64,000 nt of DNA from Marisa cornuarietis (lineage: Eukaryota; Mollusca; Gastropoda; Architaenioglossa; Ampullariidae). Below the pieces are notes generated by a model. It was not told the DNA's origin. It saw nothing but the letters and a program-made list of their open reading frames with translations, and searched no databases. Both the position numbers and the translations under genes were made by a program. Positions 39,101-51,100 of this stretch are shown in pieces. The stretch is taken from assembly GCA_004794655.1 (NCBI GenBank), contig SMMW01000080.1, positions 589,501 to 653,500 on the forward strand, read 5' to 3'. Each line of letters begins with the position of its first letter. The stretch's first letter is position 1.

Positions 39101-42100
39101 CCACACTCCTTCCCTCCCCCCTCCCCTCTCCCCCCGCAGTTGAAAATCACCAGTAGGTGGAGACATCTTCCTATTAAATAAACTTCTGCTGGTAAAAGCT
39201 TAAATGCAATGTCTTAGAAATTTCATATCACTTATAGGGTTTTTTTTTAAGTTTAATTGGGTTTATAAGATTAGCACTTCATTTTTTTCTAGTATCAAGA
39301 AATCAGTCCAGAAGTACCAAGATTGTATCTCATCTGCACAGTCTTCTGACACACCTGATGACACACCTGTCTGAGATGGTCTGTGCTGCCTTTGACTGCA
39401 ACATCAGTCTTTTGCATCAGGTGAGACTGGTAGTGGGGGGAATTGGGGGAAATGGATTTACAGGTAGATAAGTACATGATGGGATGCCTGCCTCACTTCT
39501 ACCATGGCTTATGTCTGGGTAGCTTTTACAGACTTATGATCTTAGAGTAAATTTTGTTTATCTGTAAGCTTATGTGTAATAAAACTATGGCAATGATTTA
39601 ATAAGTAACTGTGACCAGCTGAGAATTCTCGCTTGTTAGCTTTCTTTGAGGATTTTACACAATGAAGTCATTTGCTTGATTACTTATAACCGATGACTAG
39701 GTTAAAGTGTTTCTAATAATATCACCTAACTGTGCTTATGGTGTCTCTTTTTTTTCAGACTCAGGATGCATTTTTGTGGGTGAGCCGCCTTCTTCAGGTG
39801 TCGGGAAACCCATTGAAAGGACAAGCAGAAGAAGTTTATTTGTCTCATTTGGGCCTCCACTGGCAGTGGTGTTGGCACAAATTCTTGTCTCATCTGCTTA
39901 CACCTGACAGGTAAACTTTGAGTATGCCATACATAAATTCATATTAGCTGCTGCTTTTGTTATCTGCAACTTAAATCTTTGCATGTATGAAGAAGTTTCT
40001 CTTAGAAAATTCTGCTGTAATATTTGTTTTTAGTTTTTTTTTTTTTTCATTTCAGTTCTCTGGATCTGGTGGCCATAATAAATCAGCTTCAAAGCATACT
40101 TGGCGATAAGGATGCCCAGGCAAAGTCTTTTGTCAAATTTTGGTTATCATGGGGACATCCATCAGCCTTTTCCTCAGAAACAGAGGCTAGGATGTGGCAA
40201 GAATTGTATCGTCTACATCGTGCATTCTCTGCCTGTGGTCCCATGCCACTGGAGGTACTCAAACAAAGAATAAGGGTCCTTACCCTCACTTCACAGGGAC
40301 AAACCATCTCACATAAACTGAAAATCATAGCCAGCAGACTTATAACAGGAGACTTGGATGTTGCAGCAGGTATATATATATATATATTAACTCATTTGTA
40401 AGAGGTAATAAAGAATGCGAACTTGAGAATTATGTAGAGAGATCTGTCTTCACACCATGATTGTACAATTTTTCTTTCATTTTTGCTTTAAATTTTTTGC
40501 AGATCTCCAGCGCCTTGGTGAGGAATTAAGCAACATGGAAATAGATGCAGTTGCTCCCAGTATATCCATTATTCCATTGTCAGTGTTGACACATGGTGCT
40601 TCTACACTGAGCAATTCTCACTATGTTCAGCTATGGCCAGTCTTCCAGCATCTTGGAGTGTTGGCAGAGTTGTCTTACTTGCTGACCTGCTCTCAAAAAG
40701 GGATGCAAAACATAGAGGAAAGGCAGCAGCTTATGTATTACACATGCTATGTTACACCTTCAACGAGCTGTTTTGCGATCTTCAGTGAACAGGTGCAATA
40801 AATTAACCTTTATACATTGGATGCAAGTGCCTTAATTAAGAAACAAGTGAACCAAAAAAACTTAGCAATGCACTTATCAAGAGACTGAAGTGGAATTCGT
40901 ACCACACTTGATTCCAGTTGACAAGCAGAGCATATGATGGTGGTGGTGAGATACAGCATGAATCAGACACACAATTTATCCATATTCTAGGTGGTGGAAC
41001 AAATAGAGAAAGTCACAACAATTATGCCCTGAGTTCTTTTTAGTCCCCACCTAAAATAGTTCTTTTAGAAGTCTTCATGTAATTTTTTGTGTATGGGGTA
41101 ATACTTGGAGCAACTCAAAATTTTAAGATTTTGTTTTAAAATCAGGATCCTGTCAATAACATGAGTTTAACAAATGTGTGAAATGTCTGTCAAGCAGATC
41201 CTGAGCCCGGGTCAGCAGATGATGTGGTTGCAGGAAGTGCTGCAGGAGCTGTGGTGTAGTTCAGCTGTCTTTCGGTGCAGGGTCTGGCTCTCATGGGGAA
41301 GTGGAAAGGAAGAGCTGATAACTCCAGGATGTGACATGGAGGTATGGAGACTTTGCAAGGAAAGCGAGCGCTGAGAAACAGAAATGTAAAGAGACAGTAG
41401 TATTTTTTTTTTCAGACAAAAGCAGCAAGTTAAAACTAGAACTAAGAAAACTGAAAGCGTGTTGTCTTTCAGTTCAATATCAGTTTTGGGTTCCTAGTAT
41501 CATGAAGATGTCTTCCACTTTTTTTCAAATGTGTACATGGCCTTGAAATCCTTATCACTCCCAATTAGGGATTATTTGACTGATGTAAATTTTTAACATT
41601 CTTAAAGAAGCAATTCTGGGTCCATACTGATAGAATGATTATTGTTAGAGATGTGTATGGTTGGCATTGCACTCTGGGTCCACACTGATAATTAGAGGTG
41701 TGTATGCCTGACTCTTCACTCTGCAATACATCTTACTGTTTCTTCAGGGACCAAGTGTTCTTCACAGGAGCCCATTGCTTTTTTACATCACAAACCTCCT
41801 GGCCTCCGTTGATCTTGTCAGTCAGAGTAACCAGACTTCATATGACCTTTTGCCTCTAAATGTGACCTTGGGTAGAGTGGAGGACCAGTTGGCCCAGTTT
41901 GATGCCCTGGCACGGCATTTGTGGAAACATGTTGATGTTCTAGGCAGCAGAAAGCTGTCAATCAGGTCAGCTAAAAATGACTTTTCATATTTAAAAAAAA
42001 AAATTTCCGCTCATTTGCTTATGCAGATTGTTTGGTACAAACATCTCCATGAACCGCGTTCCAGCTTTAAGATCCCAGTTCATCAAACAATGATATGACT

Positions 42101-45100
42101 TTTGCTACCTCTTGGTCTTTTTTGCTCGAGGGCTTGTAATTCTCCATTTCTTCTCTATTTATGTATTGAAAATGGTGGAAAGGAAAATTGTTTCATGTGA
42201 TTCTTTGTTGTGTTTGTGACTGAGTTATTTGATAATATAGCATCTGAATCTTGCACATTTCCTCCTGTTGGTTGAACCATTACAAGTCCTCTTTTTATGT
42301 CTTTAAATGCTTTATCTAATTACACAAGACCATCACAATGAACGTAGAGTTGCTATTTTGCCATTTCTTCTTATTGTTCACTCTCTTTTTGCTTCTCATT
42401 CATTTATTTATTTATTTATTCCATGTTCTTCTACAGTTAAAATGATAAATGTTTAAAACCTTATTATGCCATAAACAGTGTTTGATCAGGCTTCCTACTT
42501 TACTCTGGCCTTATTTGTATACTTTAAGAGCACTAATGTATGTAGAAAGGCAAACAAGATTTATATATACATATGTGTGTGTGTGTGTGTCTCTAGGTCT
42601 CTGGGGCAGTCACTGTTGATACAGTCCTTTTTATCTCTGTTGTCTTCGCTGACCTTTGCCCTGGACACTGCTGCCCAGGAGAAATGGTCTGAGCTGATCT
42701 CTAAACTTAAGAACACTTTTAAAGTCGGTGACCATGCTGGTCAAGACATCCACGGCACGGTGCTTGCAGCCTGGCGGGACAACCGCGAAGCAGTGAAGGA
42801 CCTGCTGGTCCAGGTGCACCGTTGTCTTAACACACATGGAGTTAGTCTTAGAGAGGTTAAGAACGGGAGCGAACAGTCTGTGTTAAGCCTTCTAGGTGAA
42901 TGTATCAACGTGATGATGGAGGCTGTGAACTGTGAGGAGAAGGATTTGGTCATCATTGTTGGGAAAGGGCTTGTAAATACTGCCTCCATCTTGCTGCACC
43001 TCCTGGCGCCATGTGGGCACGTGGACCCAGTGGAAAAGGCTGCCATTAAGCTGTGTCATTTCCGGAAAGAGGTGAGAGAGAGTAATTGGGTTGTGGACTG
43101 CTGGTTCTGGAGTCCACTGCAGTGGTTTGGTTTCCAAAGGACATTAGACCACTTTGGATAGATGAACTGTAGACAACCTGTGAAGAGTTATGGTTATAGT
43201 AACTTGATATTGCTGTTAACCATAGTGTGGAGAAGTAGATTTCTCAGACTACAATTTCTCAGTTGGAAGTTTATAACCGTAAATGTTTGTGTTTTTAAAC
43301 AGGTTGTTAAATAAGTGCCTTTTGCCCGACTAACAGTTTTTGTCTACTGGGCTCAACACAGCAAACAGGTCTTTAGTTTAAACTATTTGTGTGGCATAAT
43401 CTTGTGTAATAAATGACCCAGATCTCATTTGTTCACAATGAGTCTGAAAGTCTTTGACCTGATTTTCAGATGGCTGAGATTGACACAGAATTGCGTGTGT
43501 GGGACATGCACTTTAAACTACACACAGGCTTAGGTATCCAAGACACTCATCCCTCAATGCATCCTTCCAGACTATCATTCCTGCTCCATCGCAAATTGAA
43601 ATTGCAAGCAGCAGTTGCCACACTTGAAGAAAGGCAAGCCTACAGGGAAAATAGCATGCAGTTCTTAAGAATGAGTCAGGAGGTATCCACATTTCTTAGC
43701 AGTGTAGGCTCACCCCTGGCTGTGAGTTCGCTCGTCACCCGACTGGCTTCAGCAAGCAGCGCTGTTTGTCCCAACTCTGGCACAGCCGCAACAGGTCTGC
43801 ATATCATTCTGCAGGAAGAACAGACGTGGCAAGCCATGGCCCAGCAATTCTGTCTGCAGTTGGAGAGTGACTTTCCCTGCTTGAGGGACATGACGGTTCC
43901 AGTGTGTGTAATGGTGCAGCAGGTTTGTTGCTTTTTGTTTAGTTTTGTTGTCATGTTAATTGCTGTAGCTGCCATAACCTTATGTGCTTTTCATATCCTA
44001 GCCTGCATGATGGAGTAAGAGACATTAATTTTCCTGTGTGGTTTGCTTCTAAATTCTTCAGGTGCGACTTGGGATGAGAGCAGTGGCCCAAGATGTCCAA
44101 CACAAAGTGAAGAAGTTACAGGTAGAATAGCCTTGGATCTTTACCTGTGAAACATCTGTAGAGTTATAGTTTTAGAACTTCTTGTTAAAAGGCTGATGAA
44201 TTTATAATCTGTAAAATTTATTATGGTGGCCACCAACTGTTACTATCATACTTAGGAGGTTACAGGCTGTACCCCATTGCACAAAGACAACATGCTCTTT
44301 GTTGTCATTATGTTTCTGTAAGATTAGTCAGTCATCCCCTGCCATACCAACTAAGCCTGCAACGATTGGTATGGTACTATACTTTGCTAATCTTGTGATC
44401 ACAACTGTGTTACAGACTGGCTGCTGGCTTGAAGATGGCATATTGGAGGAAAACATCTCAACCATCTGTAGGTTTCCATTTATCTGCTCTTCCAGTCCTT
44501 CACTGCTCGAGCTGGCAGCTCGACTGTGTTTGCCTACCACTACAGCCACTGTCTCTGGTCTTGCTACGGCCAGTGGTGGTGGTCCTGAAAACACGCTGAT
44601 GTTACATTGCAGGTGTGTTTGTGTACCTGTAGGCATGATTACGTGCTTCTGTCATGGATCCTTACCTTATTTTAAAGCTTCTTTTATGGGCTGAAGGTCC
44701 GAACATTAAAGTATTGTTTACTCCGTTGTGTACTCTTTTCTTGTGGGTGGTTATAAAAAGGATTATTTTCATTTTTTTCTGATCTTTTGTAGACTTCTTA
44801 TATGCTCGTTGCTGCTGGTCAAAGCACATGCCCTCTGTACCTGGCAGTTGACCTCAGATCTTCTGGAGACCTTGTCCTGCGTGTTATCGCTGTTTGTGTC
44901 AGCATGGCAAGAGCAAGAGGAGAAGCGCCGTAGGAAAGAAGAAGAAGAAGCAGCGTTGTTCCATATCAAAGAGAAGGTACACGGCGATGAGAGGACAGCA
45001 GCAGAACAAGAGGAGGCAGCCTTTCGAGCTGCATTCCCCACATACCATGAGGTATAAGCTTGGTCTCAGTTGTAGAGTCGGATCTCATCCCAGTTGTGAT

Positions 45101-48100
45101 AAATAGTCGGTAACTATCTTACTTCTATCTTAATAGTTGTGAAGTCTTCACAGTCACATTTCTCCTTAACCTTATCTTTCCCCCAGTTAATTGTTGTCAT
45201 TATCACCAGCATATAAAGCCAAATCTGATAGAATCTTGTGGGCAAATATGGGGCTGGTATTCATGTCCAGTCTACAAGTATTAGTGGTATACAAGTTGTG
45301 CAATATAAAGACAGACAGCTCACTGGGCAAATGATTTATTCTTTTCTGTATCAAAATTCAGTTTCTTAACATGCTTGAATGGCAGATGTGAATAATTCCT
45401 AATGGCCTGGCCATGCTGTGGGCTTGACATGAATGTATGAATAGCACGAATGCTTTTTATCCTTTTTTTAATGAAACGTTTAAAAGGAATTTTTAAAATA
45501 AAATTTTAGGATTTTGAGGACATGATTGAAGCCACCAGGCTAGAGGATACTGGCAGAAGGAGAGAACAACCCATGGACGAGGATGAAAAGGACAGGGAAA
45601 TTACTCTTGCTATATCTGAACAGGAGATGTATGAGCTGTGCCAGGGTCATGTACAGGTGATGCTTGCACTGACCTCTTGTGCATGGAAGTCACAAAGAAC
45701 CACAACAAATATCGATGTTGATTCCTGGGACATTTTAAGGCCAATGTTGATGATGTACCAAATAACCTCTGATATTGTCAAAGCATCATGGGAAGTTCTA
45801 GGTGAGTATGTAGCTAGGGTGGCAATTTTGTGTTTCACATTTGTGTCAGCATAACAATTTGTTTTACTGCATTCCTTCTTATTATTGCTTAATGTATTGT
45901 AAATGTGATTGTATAGCTTTATGTATATATAAACACACACATGTGTTGGTGATGTAGAAAGATTACATATACTACAATTTCATTTGTGACAGGTGATGTA
46001 GACAGGCACACAATAGGATCTCACCTACTTGTTTGTGGTGCTGTGATACAATCCATGCACCTAAGTCAGGAGACTGATCCTTCACAGGTAGATATAAAAT
46101 GGGCATATGTCCAACCATTAGGGGAAAAATAACCAGCATACAGTAATTTTGGTAAACTTGCCAGATGTATCTGCATGCATCACAAAGCAACCTGTTGTAA
46201 AGTTTTCTTTGTATTTTCTTTGTATTGTGTATTTTTACATTATTTCAGACTATACAAATTCTTTATTGAAATGATACATTTTTACTTGCATTTGGTTTTA
46301 TGTGGCTGCGTAAAATTCAATTGTTTTGAGAGATGGTGCAGTATATTAAAACAGTTTCTCTGTGAAGTCAAACATTTATGATGGGCAGTAGCATGCAATT
46401 TACTTAATATAAGAACAGCACAAGCTATACACAAGAAGTTGAGAAAATGATGTCTTATCTGTTATCATACTACATGTGGTATCACACATTTTTACATTCC
46501 TGCATTACTTTTTAGGCATCAGGTCTCTGCCTTCCGAAGTCAAAGTGCTATAACTTCTACATTGATCCAAACATCCCAGAGGTCATCCAGTGCAGACCTG
46601 TTTTGCAGCAGGTACTTGCCAGAGTGACTGAATTGCAACAAGAATGGCCAGACCATCCAACGCTAAAGCAGGTACAACATTGTGGCATAGAACTGCTGCA
46701 CTTCCCACTTTAAAGTGATAATGACATTTTTTTTTAAGACAGGCAGTAGCTTGACTGAAACTAATTATTGTTTGTGGCTTTTTCAACTGGTACATCTAAG
46801 AATGTATTTTGAAGTCAAAAGAAATTTTTTCACTGAATATACTAAACAGCTCACTGACTTTGGTTTTAAAACATTTTCTGTCCTCAGCTTTGCGATGTAG
46901 TTGAGAGGGTGAAGTCATTTCCAGTAACAGCACCAGTCAGCAAGTTCTTGACTGGTCTGGAGCTCTTACTGCAGAAAGCCCAAGTGAGTTGTCGATATGG
47001 CTAAGTGAGATGTCACCACCTTCCTTTGATCACAGTTTTAGTTCTTACAAAAGTCAAATGTGATGTCACATTTGAACAAAACAGAAAGTCAGGGTCTTTA
47101 ATAACACCACAGAATGTTGTCAACTACGATAGTGATAAACCTTTGTTGGTACTACCCTTGCAGAGTTAGGATGAAGCTTTTGGCAAACCCTAGCCAGACC
47201 ACACAAAAATGAAAGCTGTATTTTTGATCAGTGATGCAAGATTTTGTCAGAATATCTGCCATGGTTTTGTCATTATCCTGTTCATCTAGATGTTGTTGAC
47301 AAAGAATGTCATAAACCTGTGAGGTAAATAGTAAAGGTATGCATGTGCTTATGTGTGTTCTGTGATATATGTGTGTTAATGAAAGTGAAACTAGCCTGAA
47401 ACAAATCCATTTTTTTTTAAACCAGTTCTGGGAAAGCAATGCTTCAACCAAGGTTTCCATGACAAATCAACTGTCTGAGGTTACTGCCATCATCGTACGC
47501 TGGAGAAAATTAGAGCTTAGGTTAGTTATAGCTTAATAAAGAAGCAGCATTTATTCAGCTATTATTTATTTTTTGCACTCATACGTATGTGATATATTTG
47601 TGCTTTACTCAAATAATTTGAAGAAAATTATTATTTTTCATTAAATGGATATTTTTCTTGTGCTGTGCCAGTGCCTTCACTTTTCACTTTTTAAAGGAAT
47701 CTGCACTGTCATTGGTGTAAATCTGTCTCTGTTGTTGCAACATTACAGTTGCTGGAGTGGAGCATTGGATGTGGAGGTCGAAAAAAACCGAAGGAAAGCC
47801 TGTCGCTGGTGGTTTCATCTTTACGGTCTTGTATCTGCTTACTTGAAAGAAACAGGCCAGGTGAACACAACTTCTACTTGTCACTTTGTTATCTTACAAG
47901 TTTTGCTTTTATTCATAACCGAACCGCTTTCTTCATTTTGTGGCTTTTTTAGATGGAGTGGTTGGCTTGTTAAGCTATGTAAAGACTTGTGTGCTTTCAT
48001 GCATGCAGTTTACGTTTGTGTGGTTCTTTTTTCTTTTTTTCCACATAATTTTACACACATATAATGTTTAAATGTTAATATTTTATGTATATGTTTATCA

Positions 48101-51100
48101 GGACCAGTTAGAAATGGAAGAGTTGGTAAAATCACTCAAACAATATCTAGAGAGCTCCAGTATGGGGGAGTACTCTGCTCGGCTGGATATTCTAATGGCA
48201 TTTCATTGTCACCTCCTCAGTACAGAGTCTTCAGAGCAGCGAGGTTAGTCAAAGTGATAGTGTTGATAATGCCGTGGTGAGTGCTGATAGGCATTAAAGT
48301 ATGATTGTTAGGTTTAATTTCCAGGTAGTCATGCTATCTGCATGTTGCTAAAATTGGGAATGGTGTAAGAACATTTGTAATTCTGTGAATACGACAATTT
48401 GTTGATGTTTCATTTTCAGATAAACTCTTGCATCTGCTGTGGAACATTCACCTGTTTTACTCACAGTTTCAAGATGTCATCAGCTCACAGATTGCACATT
48501 TGCGAGCTCCCATTGAAAAAGAACTGAAGGTTCTGTGCAGATCAAAACTTTATTTATGATGAAAAGAAAATAATAAGCCACTTTTCTTTTTTTGTTTCTG
48601 GTCATGTTTATTTACTATAAGTTTATGGTAGTAAGAATAGATTTTTTGGGGTAGGAAATAAAAAGTAAATTCATTAACAGATTTTGTTACATAACCACTA
48701 CTATTGCATGCAGCAGAATTTTAATATGACTGTATGCATTGTATTTAACATGGTTTTAATATGACTGTTGGTGTTGATTTTAACAGGATGTTAACATGAC
48801 CATTTGTGTTGTATTTAACAGGGTTTTGTGAAAATTGCTCGTTGGAGTGAGATGAACTACTGGGCACTGAAAGATTCTACAGAGAAAACCCACAAGACTG
48901 TTCACAAACACACACGAGCTTTCCAGGTAAAGTTTTTTGCTTATAAATCTTTTATGCATTTGAATTTTCTTGTAAAATAGCATGTTGTTGTGTTTTCTCA
49001 TGAAAATTCCACCCTCTATTTTCTTATTTCATTGTCTCCGAGAGCCATACTTTTGGCTATACATGTGGCTATTCTTGTAAGAGGTTGATATTTATATCCG
49101 TTATGTGTGTGAATATGTTTGTAGCATGTGGGTATGTGTGTATTGTGTAGGTACGGGTGCTTTGTATGAGGCATAGAAAGAGAGAATACTAGAATTTAAA
49201 AGAGCCTTTCCCAACTTAGATGGCTTTATTACTTACCCTGGTAATAAGCTCTAGTTAGTGATGAGACAACTGTACACATTGCATAAAACAGACCTTGCAT
49301 GTTCAGGGCATGATCTGCCTAAATTTCTCTGTTGTAGGCCATTCTTAATCAGCCATTTATTTCCTGGACATCATGTCACAATTCAGGCTGTTTTCTCTCA
49401 TCATTGAATGCTGTGTTTCTGCTCAGGCTATCCTTAACCAACCAGTGAAAGGCTTGCTTGGAGATAAGCCCTCTGATTTGTTGCTGACTTCTGAGGTGGA
49501 GGGGTCAAGGAATAGCTACAGTGACTGTGTAATCCAGTATGGGGAGACAGCACTCAAATTCTGCATCGTCAGTCCAGCAGATGTGGTGAGTTTTCACATA
49601 ATCAGGCCCATCATTTATTCGGAATCTGATTTCCTATTTTTTTTTTTTTTACGAATATTGAGTGAGTTTAATAACTAAGCTTTTCTAGAGGTACATTTGT
49701 TTGATACCCATGTGGCACAGCAAACTTTCCCTAGTTGATCCAGCTGTCAGAAATAGGTAGCTGACTCCATAAAGGGTTGTAGAAAGTTAAGCAGCGAGAT
49801 AGGGGTGATGGGCCCTACCATTACCAGAAAAAAAGCAGGCCCTAAAAATTGTGGTCTCTAAGACCTCGCACCCCTAATGACCATTAGATTAGGGAGTGAC
49901 CTTTTACCTTTACCTTTAGTAGGGAATCAACCCCTGATTGTTTTATATAAAAGCTTATTCTAAATGACGAATGATGAAGCATTGTGACCTCCTGCCTTCA
50001 ACCATCTGAAGGTGTTAGCGGACAGAGATGAGATTCTGCATGACTAGGATTATTATAACTGGAAGACCTGGACTTCGCAGACGATCTGGCCCCATTGTCT
50101 TCTCGTCTGCAACACATGCAAGAAAAGATGGAAGCACTGAGAGAGACATCACAAAGAGTAGGGTTAACCATCAGCCGAGAGAAAACGAAACTCCTACGAG
50201 TAAATACCAAACAAAAAGAGGACATCACCATTGAAGAGTATGCTGTGGAATAAGTAGACAATTTTGTCTACCTAGGTAGTGTAGTCAGCAAGACCGGAGG
50301 CACAGACAAAGACATCCAGGCTAGAATTAGAAAAGCCCAACAATTGTTTGCAATCCTCCACCCAGTCTGGAAGTCAACAGCTATCTCTAACAACACCAAG
50401 ATCCGACTTTTTAATTCCAACGTGAAGTCCGTGCTGATGTACGGCTCAGAGACATGGAGAGTGACCCAGACTAGTTCCAAAAAAATCCAAACGTTCGTCA
50501 ACAAATGCCTCAGACAGATCCTCCACCTTAGGTGGTCTGACAGAGTGACAAACGAAACACTGTGGTCTAGAACGAACCAGCTATCCATGGAAGTGCAGAT
50601 CAAGGAAAGAAAGTGGCGATGGGTCGGACATACTTTACGAAAAGACCTTTCTAAAATAACCAGACAAGCGATGAACAGGAATCCCCAAGGGAAGAGGAAA
50701 CAAGGGCGACCAAGACAGACATGGAGACGCAGCCTAATGCAAGAACTCAAACTAGCAGACCTGACCTGGGAGGCAGCAAAGCAGACCGCCAAAGACGCGG
50801 AAAGTGGAAGACGTCTGTAGAGGCCCTATGCGCCAATAGGAGATAAGAGGATCCAAGAGAGAGAGAGAGGATTATGTCAGAGACCATGTTTTTCTTTGTC
50901 TTTTTTGTTTTGTTTTGATTTTTGTTTTTTTTTCCACATTATTTTTATTGATGATAATTGTTGCTTTAGCCCAAGGATGAGCTGGTGGACACCATTTTGA
51001 GACAGCTGCCTACTTGTAGCCTGCAGCAGAAGCTTGCCTCCTTGAGCCAACGTGCATCCAAGCATTGGCATTCCATGCTGCAGATCTCTGCCATTTTTCA

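Larger units (their letters stand above)
25757..39292 (+). other. MDN1 intron 17, 13.5 kb
   Basis: By far the largest intron. No ORF longer than about 105 codons and none I can assign. Contains a LINE 3' end (25880-26165), a piggyBac-like fragment (26290-26480), tandem duplications (26835-27005, 28557-28740, 37370-37500), a degenerate CTA/CTG array (31005-31265), homopolymer runs of C (29090-29102) and G (34759-34768), and (ATT)n at 38693-38713. Unrecognised short MDN1 exons cannot be excluded. Confidence 0.8.
49586..50969 (+). other. MDN1 intron 38 with SINE and LINE remnants
   Basis: 1.38 kb, more than half made of the two elements listed next. Confidence 0.85.
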
